The position numbers and the translations under genes were made by a program. A DNA stretch of 64,000 nt from Faecalibacterium prausnitzii (lineage in GTDB: Bacteria; Bacillota; Clostridia; Oscillospirales; Ruminococcaceae): positions 124,001 to 188,000 of the forward strand of contig NZ_PRLD01000003.1 in assembly GCF_003287405.1 (NCBI RefSeq), read 5' to 3'. Of this stretch, positions 28,408 to 36,546 are shown in pieces. Positions within the stretch are counted from its first letter, which is position 1. The number at the start of each line of letters is the position of its first letter. Under the pieces are notes generated by a model. The model made no database searches. It had not been told where the DNA came from and was given only the letters and a program-made list of their open reading frames with translations.

Positions 28408-28758
28408 ATGGCACGTATCAAAGGCGCAACCATGACCCACAAACGTCGTAAGAAGATGCTGAAGCTGGCCAAGGGCTTCTACGGCTGCAAGAGCAAGCAC
28501 TTTAAGATGGCCAAGCAGCAGGTCATGAAGAGCGGCAACTACGCTCTGGCTGGCCGCCGCATGAAGAAGCGTCAGTTCCGCAACCTGTGGATCTGCCGCA
28601 TCAACAACGCAGTTCGTCCTCTGGGTATGAACTACTCCACCTTTATGGCTGGCCTGAAGAAGGCAGGCATCGAGCTGAACCGCAAGATGCTGTCCGAGAT
28701 GGCCATCAACGATCCTCAGAGCTTTGCCGCTCTGGTCGAGACCGTGAAGAACGCCTGA
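28408..28758 (+). CDS. rplT: 50S ribosomal protein L20
   Basis: 116 residues. An early assembly protein of the large subunit and, in other bacteria, the repressor of its own operon. Starts [18 protein letters not shown], with [19 protein letters not shown] further in. It is the last gene of the infC operon. Confidence 0.98.
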   Translation: MARIKGATMTHKRRKKMLKLAKGFYGCKSKHFKMAKQQVMKSGNYALAGRRMKKRQFRNLWICRINNAVRPLGMNYSTFMAGLKKAGIELNRKMLSEMAINDPQSFAALVETVKNA

Positions 28759-28775
28759 TAAAGACCTTGCATCGT

Positions 28776-28807
28776 GACGCCCGCGCGTATACGCGGGCGT
28801 CCGTTTT
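28776..28807 (+). terminator. Terminator of the infC operon
   Basis: GACGCCCGCG / CGCGGGCGTC perfect 10-bp stem with a 6-nt loop, followed by CGTTTT. It is 17 nt after the rplT stop. Confidence 0.85.
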
Positions 28808-28847
28808 GTATCCGGGCATTTTTTGCGGCCAGGGAAACAAGGCAACG

Positions 28848-28893
28848 GGGCAGCGCCCTGCCGCAGAAACCTGCGGCAGACGCTGCCCTTTTT
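28848..28893 (+). terminator. Second terminator downstream of rplT
   Basis: GGGCAGCG…CGCTGCCC encloses an inner stem CTGCCGCAG/CTGCGGCAG and is followed by TTTTT. Tandem with the first terminator. From here to 29036 is about 140 bp with no gene. Confidence 0.85.
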
Positions 28894-29035
28894 CTATTGT
28901 ATCCATAGCAATTCAACTTTATAATGCGACGGCAACAGCGTTGAATTGCATATCGCAAATATGCTGTTTGGATACCGCATTGATTTCTTGACTTGCGATA
29001 AAGCAAAAGCAGACACACCTGTTCAGGAGGAACGC

Positions 29036-29818
29036 ATGGACGAAAAGATCACCAGCCGGGAAAACGCAAAAGTAAAATATGCCTGCCGCCTTGCTTCCAG
29101 CGCAGCATTCCGCCGCACCGAGGGGCGCTTTCTGGCCGAAGGGCGCAAGCTGTGCCCGGAGCTTTGCCGGGGCGCAGAGCTGGAGACCCTGTTTTATACC
29201 GAAAATGCGCTGGAAAAGTGCCCGGAGCTTGCCGCTTTGCCGGGCGAGCATTATCTGGTAGAGGATCATGTGGCGGACAAGCTGGCAGACGTGGGCACCC
29301 ATCAGGGTGTGTTCGGGGTGTTCCGCACCCCGGTGCACACCTTGGAAGAGGTGCGCCCCGGCGGGCGGTATCTGGCGCTGGAACGGGTGCAGGACCCCGG
29401 CAACGTGGGTACCTTGCTGCGCAGCGCTGCCGCCTTTGGCTTTGACGGCGTCATCCTCAGCGAGGGCTGCGCCGGCGTCTACGCCCCCAAGACCCTGCGC
29501 GCTTCCATGGGCGCGGCGGTGCGCATCCCGGTCATTGAGACCGGTGCCATGCCGCAGGCCATTGCCCTGCTGCGGGAAAAAGGCATCACCTGCCTTGCGG
29601 CGGCGCTGTACCAGTCCCAGCCGCTCAGCGCGGCAAAGGCCGGGTATCCCGGCGGCGTCTGCGTGGTCATCGGCAGCGAGGGGCAGGGCCTGACCGATGA
29701 GACCATCGCCGCCTGTAACAGCACGGTGCGCATCCCCATGACCGACCGGGTGGAAAGCCTGAACGCCGGCATCGCGGGCAGCATCCTGCTGTGGCACTTC
29801 CGGGAGGAGAGCTTGTGA
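29036..29818 (+). CDS. SpoU/TrmH-family RNA 2'-O-ribose methyltransferase
   Basis: 260 residues. The N-terminal substrate-binding domain (ITSRENAKVKYACRL … FLAEGRKLC) is followed by a SPOUT knot domain with the three SpoU motifs: NVGTLLRSAAAFGFDGVIL, VVIGSEGQGLTDE and IPMTDRVESLNAGIAGSILL. It uses S-adenosylmethionine to methylate rRNA or tRNA; the target is unknown (YsgA-like). Start at 29036 with AGGAGG 6 nt upstream. Its stop overlaps the dprA start. Confidence 0.9.
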   Translation: MDEKITSRENAKVKYACRLASSAAFRRTEGRFLAEGRKLCPELCRGAELETLFYTENALEKCPELAALPGEHYLVEDHVADKLADVGTHQGVFGVFRTPVHTLEEVRPGGRYLALERVQDPGNVGTLLRSAAAFGFDGVILSEGCAGVYAPKTLRASMGAAVRIPVIETGAMPQAIALLREKGITCLAAALYQSQPLSAAKAGYPGGVCVVIGSEGQGLTDETIAACNSTVRIPMTDRVESLNAGIAGSILLWHFREESL

Positions 29819-30942
29819 CCGGGCAGACCAGCCTGTTCCCGCCGGAGCCTGCACCCGACCCGCTGCTGTGCTGGCTGTGGCTGTCGCAGGTGCTGGGGCC
29901 TGCCAGTCTCCACGCCGGAAAGGTGCTGGACGCCTTTGGCGGCGCACAGGAGGCGTGGGAAGCGCAGGAGACCGAGGAGTTCCGGCAGGCGGCAGGGGAT
30001 ACGGCCTTTAAGCGGGCAGCACAGCTGGATGCAGAAAGCTTCCACACGCTGGTGATGCAGTGCGATGCCCTGCGGGTGCGCATTCTGCCTTTTGACGACC
30101 CGGACTACCCGCTGGCGTTTTCCCGCATCCCGGATATGCCGCTGGTGCTCTACTGCACCGGCGACCCCCGCTGGCTCAACGAGCCCGGGGCGGTAGGCAT
30201 CGTGGGCAGCCGCAAGCCCACGGAATACGGCCTGAACGCGGCGGCGGATATCGGCGGGGAACTGGCAAAAAACGGAGCCATTATCGTCAGCGGTCTGGCC
30301 GATGGGCTGGACAGCGCCGGACACCGGGCGGCGGTGATGAACGACTGCCCCACCATCGCGGTGATGGGCGTACCCATCGACCGTACCTATCCGGCAGCCA
30401 ATGCCGCTCTGCGGCAGAAGATCGAGCAAAAGGGCTGCGTCATCAGCGAGTACCCGCCATACAGTGAATATATTGGTCCTACCTGCTTTTTGCAGCGCAA
30501 CCGGCTTATCGCGGCGCTTTCCTCGGCGGTACTGGTGGTGGAAGCGCGGGAAAAAAGCGGCACCATGTCCACCGTTGCCCACGCCGAGCGCTACGGCAAG
30601 CCGGTGTACGCGGTGCCGGGCAGCATCTACTCCCCCAACTCGGCGGGCACAAACGGCCTGCTGCGGGACGGACGCGCCCGGGCCGTGGCCGGTGCCGCCG
30701 ACCTGCTGGCGGCGCTGGGCCTGCACACCCGGCAGGCAGCACCGGCGGCTGCAAAGCAGCCTGCACCCCTGAGCGATACCGAGCGCCGAGTGCTGGCGGG
30801 CATCGGACCAAAGCCTGTGGGTATCGAGGAGCTGTGCGTGAGCACCGGCCTGCCCATGTCCGCACTGCTGGGCACCCTGATGAAGCTGGAACTCACCGGC
30901 CGGGTGTACAAGCAGCCCGGGCAGCGGTATGTGCTGCGGTAA
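29815..30942 (+). CDS. dprA: DNA processing protein DprA (Smf)
   Basis: 375 residues. It loads RecA on incoming single-stranded DNA during transformation. The Rossmann-like domain has PDMPLVLYCTGD, VGIVGSRKPTEYGL, IVSGLADGLDSAGHRAA, GVPIDRTYPAAN and FLQRNRLIAALSSAVLVVEA. A C-terminal winged-helix (SDTERRVLAGIGPKPVGIEEL) follows. The start is GTG 29815 overlapping the methylase stop, with GGAGGAG 5 nt upstream. It is followed by topA, a common neighbour in Firmicutes. Confidence 0.95.
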   Translation: MTGQTSLFPPEPAPDPLLCWLWLSQVLGPASLHAGKVLDAFGGAQEAWEAQETEEFRQAAGDTAFKRAAQLDAESFHTLVMQCDALRVRILPFDDPDYPLAFSRIPDMPLVLYCTGDPRWLNEPGAVGIVGSRKPTEYGLNAAADIGGELAKNGAIIVSGLADGLDSAGHRAAVMNDCPTIAVMGVPIDRTYPAANAALRQKIEQKGCVISEYPPYSEYIGPTCFLQRNRLIAALSSAVLVVEAREKSGTMSTVAHAERYGKPVYAVPGSIYSPNSAGTNGLLRDGRARAVAGAADLLAALGLHTRQAAPAAAKQPAPLSDTERRVLAGIGPKPVGIEELCVSTGLPMSALLGTLMKLELTGRVYKQPGQRYVLR

Positions 30943-31054
30943 AATTGTGGAATATTTCCGCTGGTAAAGCACACAACAGCTGTGGTACAATAATATGAGC
31001 AAATGACCGTGCATCCCTTTGGGCGCACGTTGCAGATAGAGGAGAAAAGAAGAA

Positions 31055-33139
31055 ATGGCGAAACTGGTTATCGTGGAGTCGCCTGCAAAGGCGAAAACCA
31101 TCGGCAAATATCTGGGCGATGACTACGAGGTCACCGCCAGCATGGGCCATATCCGCGATCTGCCCGCATCTCAGCTGGGCATCGATGTGGAGCATGGCTA
31201 TACCCCGCAATACATCAGCATCAAGGGCAAGGAAAAGCTCATCAAAGAGCTGAAGAGCAAGGCCAAACACGCCGACGGCGTGCTGCTGGCGACCGACCCG
31301 GACCGCGAGGGCGAAGCCATCAGCTGGCATCTGGCAAACATTCTGGGGCTGGACCCCCACGAGCCCAACCGCGTCACCTTTGACGAGATCACCAAAAAAG
31401 GCGTGAAGGAGGGTATGTCCCATCCCCGTGCCATTGATGAAGATCTGTTCAACGCCCAGCAGGCACGCCGCGTGCTGGATCGTCTGGTGGGCTACAAGCT
31501 CAGTCCGTTTCTGTGGCGCAAGGTGCGCCGCGGTCTGTCCGCAGGCCGTGTGCAGAGCGTGGCGGTGCGGCTGATCGACGACCGGGAAAAGGAGATCGAA
31601 AACTTCAAGCCCGATGAATACTGGAACGTGGACGCCACCTTAGGTGCCGGGCACAAGAGTTTTGTGGCACGCCTTGCCACGGACGCCAACGGCAAAAAGC
31701 TGCTGCCCAAAAGCGAGACTGAAGCACGCGCCATCGAGAAGGGTTTGGAGGGCGCAAGCTATGTGGTGAGCGAGCTCAAGCGCGGCAAGCGCGCAAAGCA
31801 GCCCACCCCGGCCTTTATCACCAGTACCCTGCAGCAGGAGGCATCCCGCCGCTTGGGCTTTACGGCCACCCGCACTATGCGTGCCGCCCAGACGTTGTAC
31901 GAAGGCGTGGACATTGCCGGGCACGGCATGATGGGTCTGATCACCTATATGCGTACCGACAGTCTGCGTATCTCGGACGAGGCTGTGGCCGCCGCCAAGG
32001 AGTATATCGCCGGTGCTTACGGCGAGGCATATATCTGCCCCTATAAGCGCACATGGAAGACCAAGAGCGCCACGGCAGCACAGGACGCCCACGAAGCCAT
32101 CCGTCCCTCTGTGCCCTCCCTGACCCCGGACGAGGTGGACAAGAGCATCAGCGGCGACACCGCAAAGCTGTACCGCATGATCTGGAGCCGCTTTATGGCC
32201 AGCCAGATGGCAGACTGCCAGCAGGACACCGTGTCGGTCACCGTCAGCGCGGCGGATTACCACTTCAAGGCCAGCGGCTACACCGTGACCTTTGACGGCT
32301 TTACCGCCCTGTACGAGGAAGCCACCGACGAAAAGGAAAAGAAGGAAACGAACCTCCCCCCGCTGGAGCAGGGACAGGTGCTCAAGCTGCGGGAGTTGAA
32401 GAGCGAGCAGAAGTTCACCCAGCCGCCCGCCCGCTATACCGAAGCTACCCTCATCAAGGCGCTGGAAGAAAACGGCATCGGCCGTCCCTCCACCTATGCG
32501 CCCATCATTACCACCATCATCGACCGCGGCTATGTGGAGCGCGACCAGAAAAAGCTCAAGCCCACCCTGCTGGGCCGGGCTGTGGACGGGTTGATGCTGG
32601 AACAGTTCCCTCACATCGTGGACGTGGATTTCTCCGCCCAGATGGAGAAGAATCTGGATAAGGTGGAAAGCGGCAAGGCCGACTGGCGCAAGACCGTGGA
32701 TGACTTCTATCAGGGCTTTGAAGCCAGTTTGGAACAGGCTGAAAAGAACATGGAGGGCAAAAAGGTCAAGGTGCCGGACGAGCCCTCCAGCGAGGTGTGC
32801 GATCTGTGCGGACGCCCTATGGTCATCAAGGTGGGCAAGTACGGCAAGTTCCTCGCTTGCAGCGGCTTCCCGGAGTGCCGGGGCACCAAGCGCCTTGTCA
32901 AGGATACCGGCGGCATCTGCCCCAAGTGCGGCAAGGGACGTCTGCTGGAACGCAAGAGCTCCAAGGGGCGTATCTACTACGGCTGCGAGCGTTACCCGGA
33001 CTGCGATTTTATGACATGGGATATGCCGGTGGCTACCAAGTGCGAAAAGTGCGGCAGCACCCTGTTCCGCAAGGGCGGCAAGCTGTACTGTGCCAAGGAG
33101 GGCTGCGGCTTTGAGATGCCGGTGCCCAAAAAGGACTGA
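31055..33139 (+). CDS. topA: DNA topoisomerase I
   Basis: 694 residues. It relaxes negative supercoils by single-strand passage. The Toprim domain opens the protein (LVIVESPAKAKTIGKYLG; TDPDREGEAISWHL). The active-site tyrosine is Y298 in GLITYMRTDS. Three C-terminal zinc ribbons can be seen: CDLC…CSGFPEC, CPKC…CERYPDC and CEKC…CAKEGC. The GAGGAG-type ribosome-binding site is close to the ATG. TACAAT near 30986 may be a -10 box. It follows dprA by about 110 bp. Confidence 0.97.
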   Translation: MAKLVIVESPAKAKTIGKYLGDDYEVTASMGHIRDLPASQLGIDVEHGYTPQYISIKGKEKLIKELKSKAKHADGVLLATDPDREGEAISWHLANILGLDPHEPNRVTFDEITKKGVKEGMSHPRAIDEDLFNAQQARRVLDRLVGYKLSPFLWRKVRRGLSAGRVQSVAVRLIDDREKEIENFKPDEYWNVDATLGAGHKSFVARLATDANGKKLLPKSETEARAIEKGLEGASYVVSELKRGKRAKQPTPAFITSTLQQEASRRLGFTATRTMRAAQTLYEGVDIAGHGMMGLITYMRTDSLRISDEAVAAAKEYIAGAYGEAYICPYKRTWKTKSATAAQDAHEAIRPSVPSLTPDEVDKSISGDTAKLYRMIWSRFMASQMADCQQDTVSVTVSAADYHFKASGYTVTFDGFTALYEEATDEKEKKETNLPPLEQGQVLKLRELKSEQKFTQPPARYTEATLIKALEENGIGRPSTYAPIITTIIDRGYVERDQKKLKPTLLGRAVDGLMLEQFPHIVDVDFSAQMEKNLDKVESGKADWRKTVDDFYQGFEASLEQAEKNMEGKKVKVPDEPSSEVCDLCGRPMVIKVGKYGKFLACSGFPECRGTKRLVKDTGGICPKCGKGRLLERKSSKGRIYYGCERYPDCDFMTWDMPVATKCEKCGSTLFRKGGKLYCAKEGCGFEMPVPKKD

Positions 33140-33171
33140 CAAAAACCGAGGATGACGCACATGGTCAGCAT

Positions 33172-33369
33172 CCTCGCCCTCTCAGTCAAAGCCTGTCGGC
33201 TTTGCCAGATTCCCCCTTTTGTCGCTGCGCGACATCTTCCCCCGGCCGGGGGACGTCGGCCCTCAAAGTGGGAGCCCTTGGCAATCCACGCAAAGTTCAT
33301 CTCTTTGCCAAGGCCTCTCCCTTTGGGAGAGGTGGATGCGAACAAAGTGAGCAGACGGAGAGGGCGAGC
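33172..33369. repeat. Dispersed repeat family A, copy 2 (inverted relative to copy 1)
   Basis: About 198 bp bounded by CCTCGCCCTCTCAGTCA and GGAGAGGGCGAG. The right half (33260-33365) is the near-perfect reverse complement of 11050-11145. The left half adds CCCCCGGCCGGGGG and an inverted pair GTCGCTGCGCGAC. It lies between topA and trmFO with no gene inside. Confidence 0.85.
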
Positions 33370-33430
33370 CTGCTAGAGCAAAACTGCAACATAAATTCGA
33401 CGATTTTCTAAAACCCAAAGGAAAGACTAA

Positions 33431-34807
33431 ATGAACGAATACAAAGTAACCATTCTGGGCGCGGGTCTGGCGGGCTGCGAAGCGGCTCTCTGGCTGGCGG
33501 GCAAGGGCGTGCAGGTAGAGCTGTACGAGCAGAAGCCCGTCCACTTTTCTCCCGCCCACAAAAGTGAGGGCTTTGCGGAGCTGATCTGCTCCAACAGCCT
33601 GAAGGCTGAGCGGCTGGACTCTGCCTCCGGTCTGCTGAAGGAAGAGATGCGCCGCATGGGCAGCCGGCTGCTGACCGCCGCCGAGGAGACCCGCGTGGCT
33701 GCCGGCGGTGCGCTGGCGGTGGATCGCGATGCCTTCAGCGCCGCCGTTACCCGCATGGTGGAGCAGTGTGAAAATATCACCGTCCATCGGGAACAGGTGG
33801 AAACCATCAACGAGAGCGCTCCCATTCTGGTGGCCACCGGCCCCCTGACCGACGGTGCACTGGCCGATGAGATCGGACGCCTGACCGGGGACGAGCGGCT
33901 GCACTTCTATGATGCCGTTGCGCCCATCGTCACCGCCGAAAGTCTGGACTACGGCAAGGTGTTTGCCGCTTCCCGCTACGACCGGGGCGAAGCCGACTAC
34001 CTGAACTGCCCCTTCAACAAGGCAGAGTACGAGGCTTTCCACGCCGCGCTTGCTGCTGCGGAGCGTGCCCCTTTGCACGATTTTGACACCGGTGCCGAGC
34101 AGAGCGCAAAGCCAGACCCGGACGCCCACGGCAAAAAGGCCGATACCGTCACCGTGTACGAGGGCTGTATGCCCATTGAGATCATGGCTGCCCGGGGTGC
34201 CGACACCATGCGGTTCGGCCCGCTGCGTCCGGTGGGTCTGGTAGACCCGAACACCGGCCACCGTCCTTGGGCAAACGTGCAGCTGCGCGCAGAAAATAAG
34301 GAGCGCACCCTGTATAACATCGTGGGCTTCCAGACAAACCTCAAGTGGGGTGAGCAGAAGCGGGTGTTCAGCATGATCCCCGGGCTGGAAAATGCGGAGT
34401 TTGTGCGCTACGGCGTGATGCACCGCAACACCTTTCTGGATGCGCCCCGGGTGCTCAGCGCCCAACTGTGCCTGAAAGCGCACCCCAACGTGTTTTTTGC
34501 CGGGCAGATCACCGGTTTTGAGGGCTATATGGAAAGCGCCGCCTGCGGTCTGCTGGCAGCACGCAATCTCTACGCCCGCCTGGAGGGCAAACAGCTGCCC
34601 CCGCCGCCCGCCGATACCATGTGCGGCGCGCTGGTGCAGTATCTGACCACCGAGAACAAGAACTTCCAGCCCATGGGCGCAAACATGGGCATTCTGCCGC
34701 CGCTGCCCGCCGAGACCCGTCCCCGGGACAAGCGGCTGCGTTACATGGCACAGGCCGAGCGCGCTGTTGCCAGCTTCCAGCACTGGCTGGAGGAAACTGC
34801 TCTGTAA
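33431..34807 (+). CDS. trmFO: Methylenetetrahydrofolate-tRNA-(uracil-5-)-methyltransferase TrmFO
   Basis: 458 residues. A folate- and FAD-dependent enzyme making 5-methyluridine at position 54 of tRNA. N-terminal FAD-binding motif ILGAGLAGCEAALWLA; family blocks KSEGFAELICSNSLKAERLD, NCPFNKAEYEAF, GCMPIEIMAARGADTMRFGP, and PLRPVGLVDP. The C-terminal GQITGFEGYMESAACGLLA is intact. The topA-trmFO neighbourhood is typical. It shares the folate pool with fhs elsewhere in this window. Confidence 0.96.
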   Translation: MNEYKVTILGAGLAGCEAALWLAGKGVQVELYEQKPVHFSPAHKSEGFAELICSNSLKAERLDSASGLLKEEMRRMGSRLLTAAEETRVAAGGALAVDRDAFSAAVTRMVEQCENITVHREQVETINESAPILVATGPLTDGALADEIGRLTGDERLHFYDAVAPIVTAESLDYGKVFAASRYDRGEADYLNCPFNKAEYEAFHAALAAAERAPLHDFDTGAEQSAKPDPDAHGKKADTVTVYEGCMPIEIMAARGADTMRFGPLRPVGLVDPNTGHRPWANVQLRAENKERTLYNIVGFQTNLKWGEQKRVFSMIPGLENAEFVRYGVMHRNTFLDAPRVLSAQLCLKAHPNVFFAGQITGFEGYMESAACGLLAARNLYARLEGKQLPPPPADTMCGALVQYLTTENKNFQPMGANMGILPPLPAETRPRDKRLRYMAQAERAVASFQHWLEETAL

Positions 34808-34836
34808 GGCAAACCACCTGAAAGGAGAAAACAGGT

Positions 34837-35853
34837 ATGAAGATCATTGTGGACATGATGGGCGGCGACAACGCCCCGCTGGCTGTTCTGGAAGGCGCTG
34901 CACAGGCCGTCAAGGAGTACGGCGTGCAGCTGATCGGCGTGGGTAACGAGGCGCTGGTGCGCAAGACCGCCGCCGAGCACAACATTCCGCTGGACGGCAT
35001 TGAGCTGGTAAACTGCACCGAGACCATCGAGATGTGCGACGAACCCGCCCGCGCCATCCGCCAGAAGAAGGATTCCTCCATCGTGGTGGGTCTGAACCTG
35101 CTCAAGGAGGGCAAAGGCGATGCCTTTGTCTCTGCCGGCAGCACCGGTGCGCTGCACGTTGGCGCAAGCCTTATCGTGCGCACTCTGCGGGGCGTCAAGC
35201 GCCCGGCACTGGCTACCATGGTGCCCGCAAAGCAGCAGGCTTATCTGCTGCTGGACTGCGGTGCCAACGTGGAGTGCCGCCCGGAGATGCTGGCCGCTTT
35301 TGCGGTCATGGGCAGCTGCTATGTGAACAAGGTGGAGGGCCGCAAGAGCCCCAGCGTGGCGCTTGCCAACAACGGCGCCGAGGAGAGCAAGGGCACCCCC
35401 GTGCTGCGGGACGCCCACCAGCTGCTCAAGACTACCCCGGGCATCCGCTTTGTGGGCAATATCGAGCCCCGGGATGTGCCCAACGGCGAGGTGGACGTGG
35501 TGGTCTGCGACGGCTTTACCGGCAATGTCATCCTCAAGCTGACCGAGGGCGTGGCTAAGATGCTGCTGGGAATGTTAAAACAAATGTTCCTCGCAAACCT
35601 TGGCGGCAAGCTGGCGTATCTGCTGCTCAAGGGCGGCGTTACTGACCTGAAGCACCAGATGGACAGCGAGGAATACGGCGGCGCACCCTTCCTTGGCGCA
35701 AAGCAGCCGGTCATCAAGGCACACGGCTCCTCCAAGGCAAAGGGCATCAAAAACGCCATCCGGCAGGCAAAGATCTGCGTGGAGAACGATCTGTGCGGCA
35801 CCATGCAGTCCGCACTGGACGAGCTGGCCGCAGCACAGAAAACTGAGGAATAA
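34837..35853 (+). CDS. plsX: Phosphate acyltransferase PlsX
   Basis: 338 residues. It makes acyl-phosphate from acyl-ACP for phospholipid synthesis at the membrane surface. Motifs: IVDMMGGDNAPLAVLEGA, SIVVGLNLLKEGKGDAFVSAGSTGAL, RPALATMVPAK, and VVCDGFTGNVILKLTEG. AAAGGAG lies before the ATG. It is followed by rnc, without fabD/fabG or acpP between them. Confidence 0.97.
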   Translation: MKIIVDMMGGDNAPLAVLEGAAQAVKEYGVQLIGVGNEALVRKTAAEHNIPLDGIELVNCTETIEMCDEPARAIRQKKDSSIVVGLNLLKEGKGDAFVSAGSTGALHVGASLIVRTLRGVKRPALATMVPAKQQAYLLLDCGANVECRPEMLAAFAVMGSCYVNKVEGRKSPSVALANNGAEESKGTPVLRDAHQLLKTTPGIRFVGNIEPRDVPNGEVDVVVCDGFTGNVILKLTEGVAKMLLGMLKQMFLANLGGKLAYLLLKGGVTDLKHQMDSEEYGGAPFLGAKQPVIKAHGSSKAKGIKNAIRQAKICVENDLCGTMQSALDELAAAQKTEE

Positions 35854-35871
35854 AAGGGAGTAAAAACGACC

Positions 35872-36546
35872 ATGAGCCATCAGTTGGAAACTATCATCGG
35901 TTACAAATTCAAAAATCCGGAGCTGCTGGAGACCGCGCTTACCCACACCAGCTACGCCAACGAGAGCCGCACCCCGGTCAAGCATAACGAGCGGCTGGAG
36001 TTTCTGGGCGACAGCGTATTGCAGATCGTATCCGCAGACTACCTGTTCCACGCCTACGCCGACCGCCCGGAGGGCGATCTGACCCGCATCCGCGCCAGCC
36101 TTGTCAGCGAGGGTGCGCTGTTCCAGTTCGCACAGGAGATCGACCTTGGCGAGTATCTGCGCCTTGGCCGCGGCGAGGAGCGCTGCGGCGGCCGCACCCG
36201 CCCCAGCGTGGTGTCGGACGCCTTCGAGGCCGTTATTGCCGCCTTGTATCTGGACGGCGGCATGGAGGTAGCGCGCAAGTTCATTCTGCCCTTCATCACC
36301 GAGGGCAAGCACGCCGAAGCGGACTACAAGACCCGTTTGCAGGAGATCGTGCAGCAGAACCCGGAAGAGCGCCTGAGCTATGTGGTAGAAAGCGAGTCCG
36401 GCCCGGATCACGACAAGCACTTTGTGGTGGCGGTGCGCTTTAACTCCGACCGTGTGGCGCGGGGCGAGGGACGCAGCAAAAAGGCCGCCGAGCAGTGCGC
36501 CGCCAAGGAAGCGCTCAAGCTGCTGGGCGTGATAAAGGAAAAGTAA
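35872..36546 (+). CDS. rnc: Ribonuclease III
   Basis: 224 residues. Double-strand-specific endonuclease for rRNA and mRNA processing. The signature ERLEFLGDSVLQI carries the metal-binding Glu/Asp; SDAFEAVIAALYLDGG completes the catalytic domain. The C-terminal dsRNA-binding domain is DYKTRLQEIVQQ … GRSKKAAEQCAAKEAL. Its stop is directly followed by the smc ATG. Confidence 0.97.
   Translation: MSHQLETIIGYKFKNPELLETALTHTSYANESRTPVKHNERLEFLGDSVLQIVSADYLFHAYADRPEGDLTRIRASLVSEGALFQFAQEIDLGEYLRLGRGEERCGGRTRPSVVSDAFEAVIAALYLDGGMEVARKFILPFITEGKHAEADYKTRLQEIVQQNPEERLSYVVESESGPDHDKHFVVAVRFNSDRVARGEGRSKKAAEQCAAKEALKLLGVIKEK

Noticed and set aside
33152-33411. Small open frames of about 70 codons in the topA-trmFO gap
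   Set aside because: They lie wholly within repeat A, have no ribosome-binding site, and the same peptides arise from the other repeat copies.
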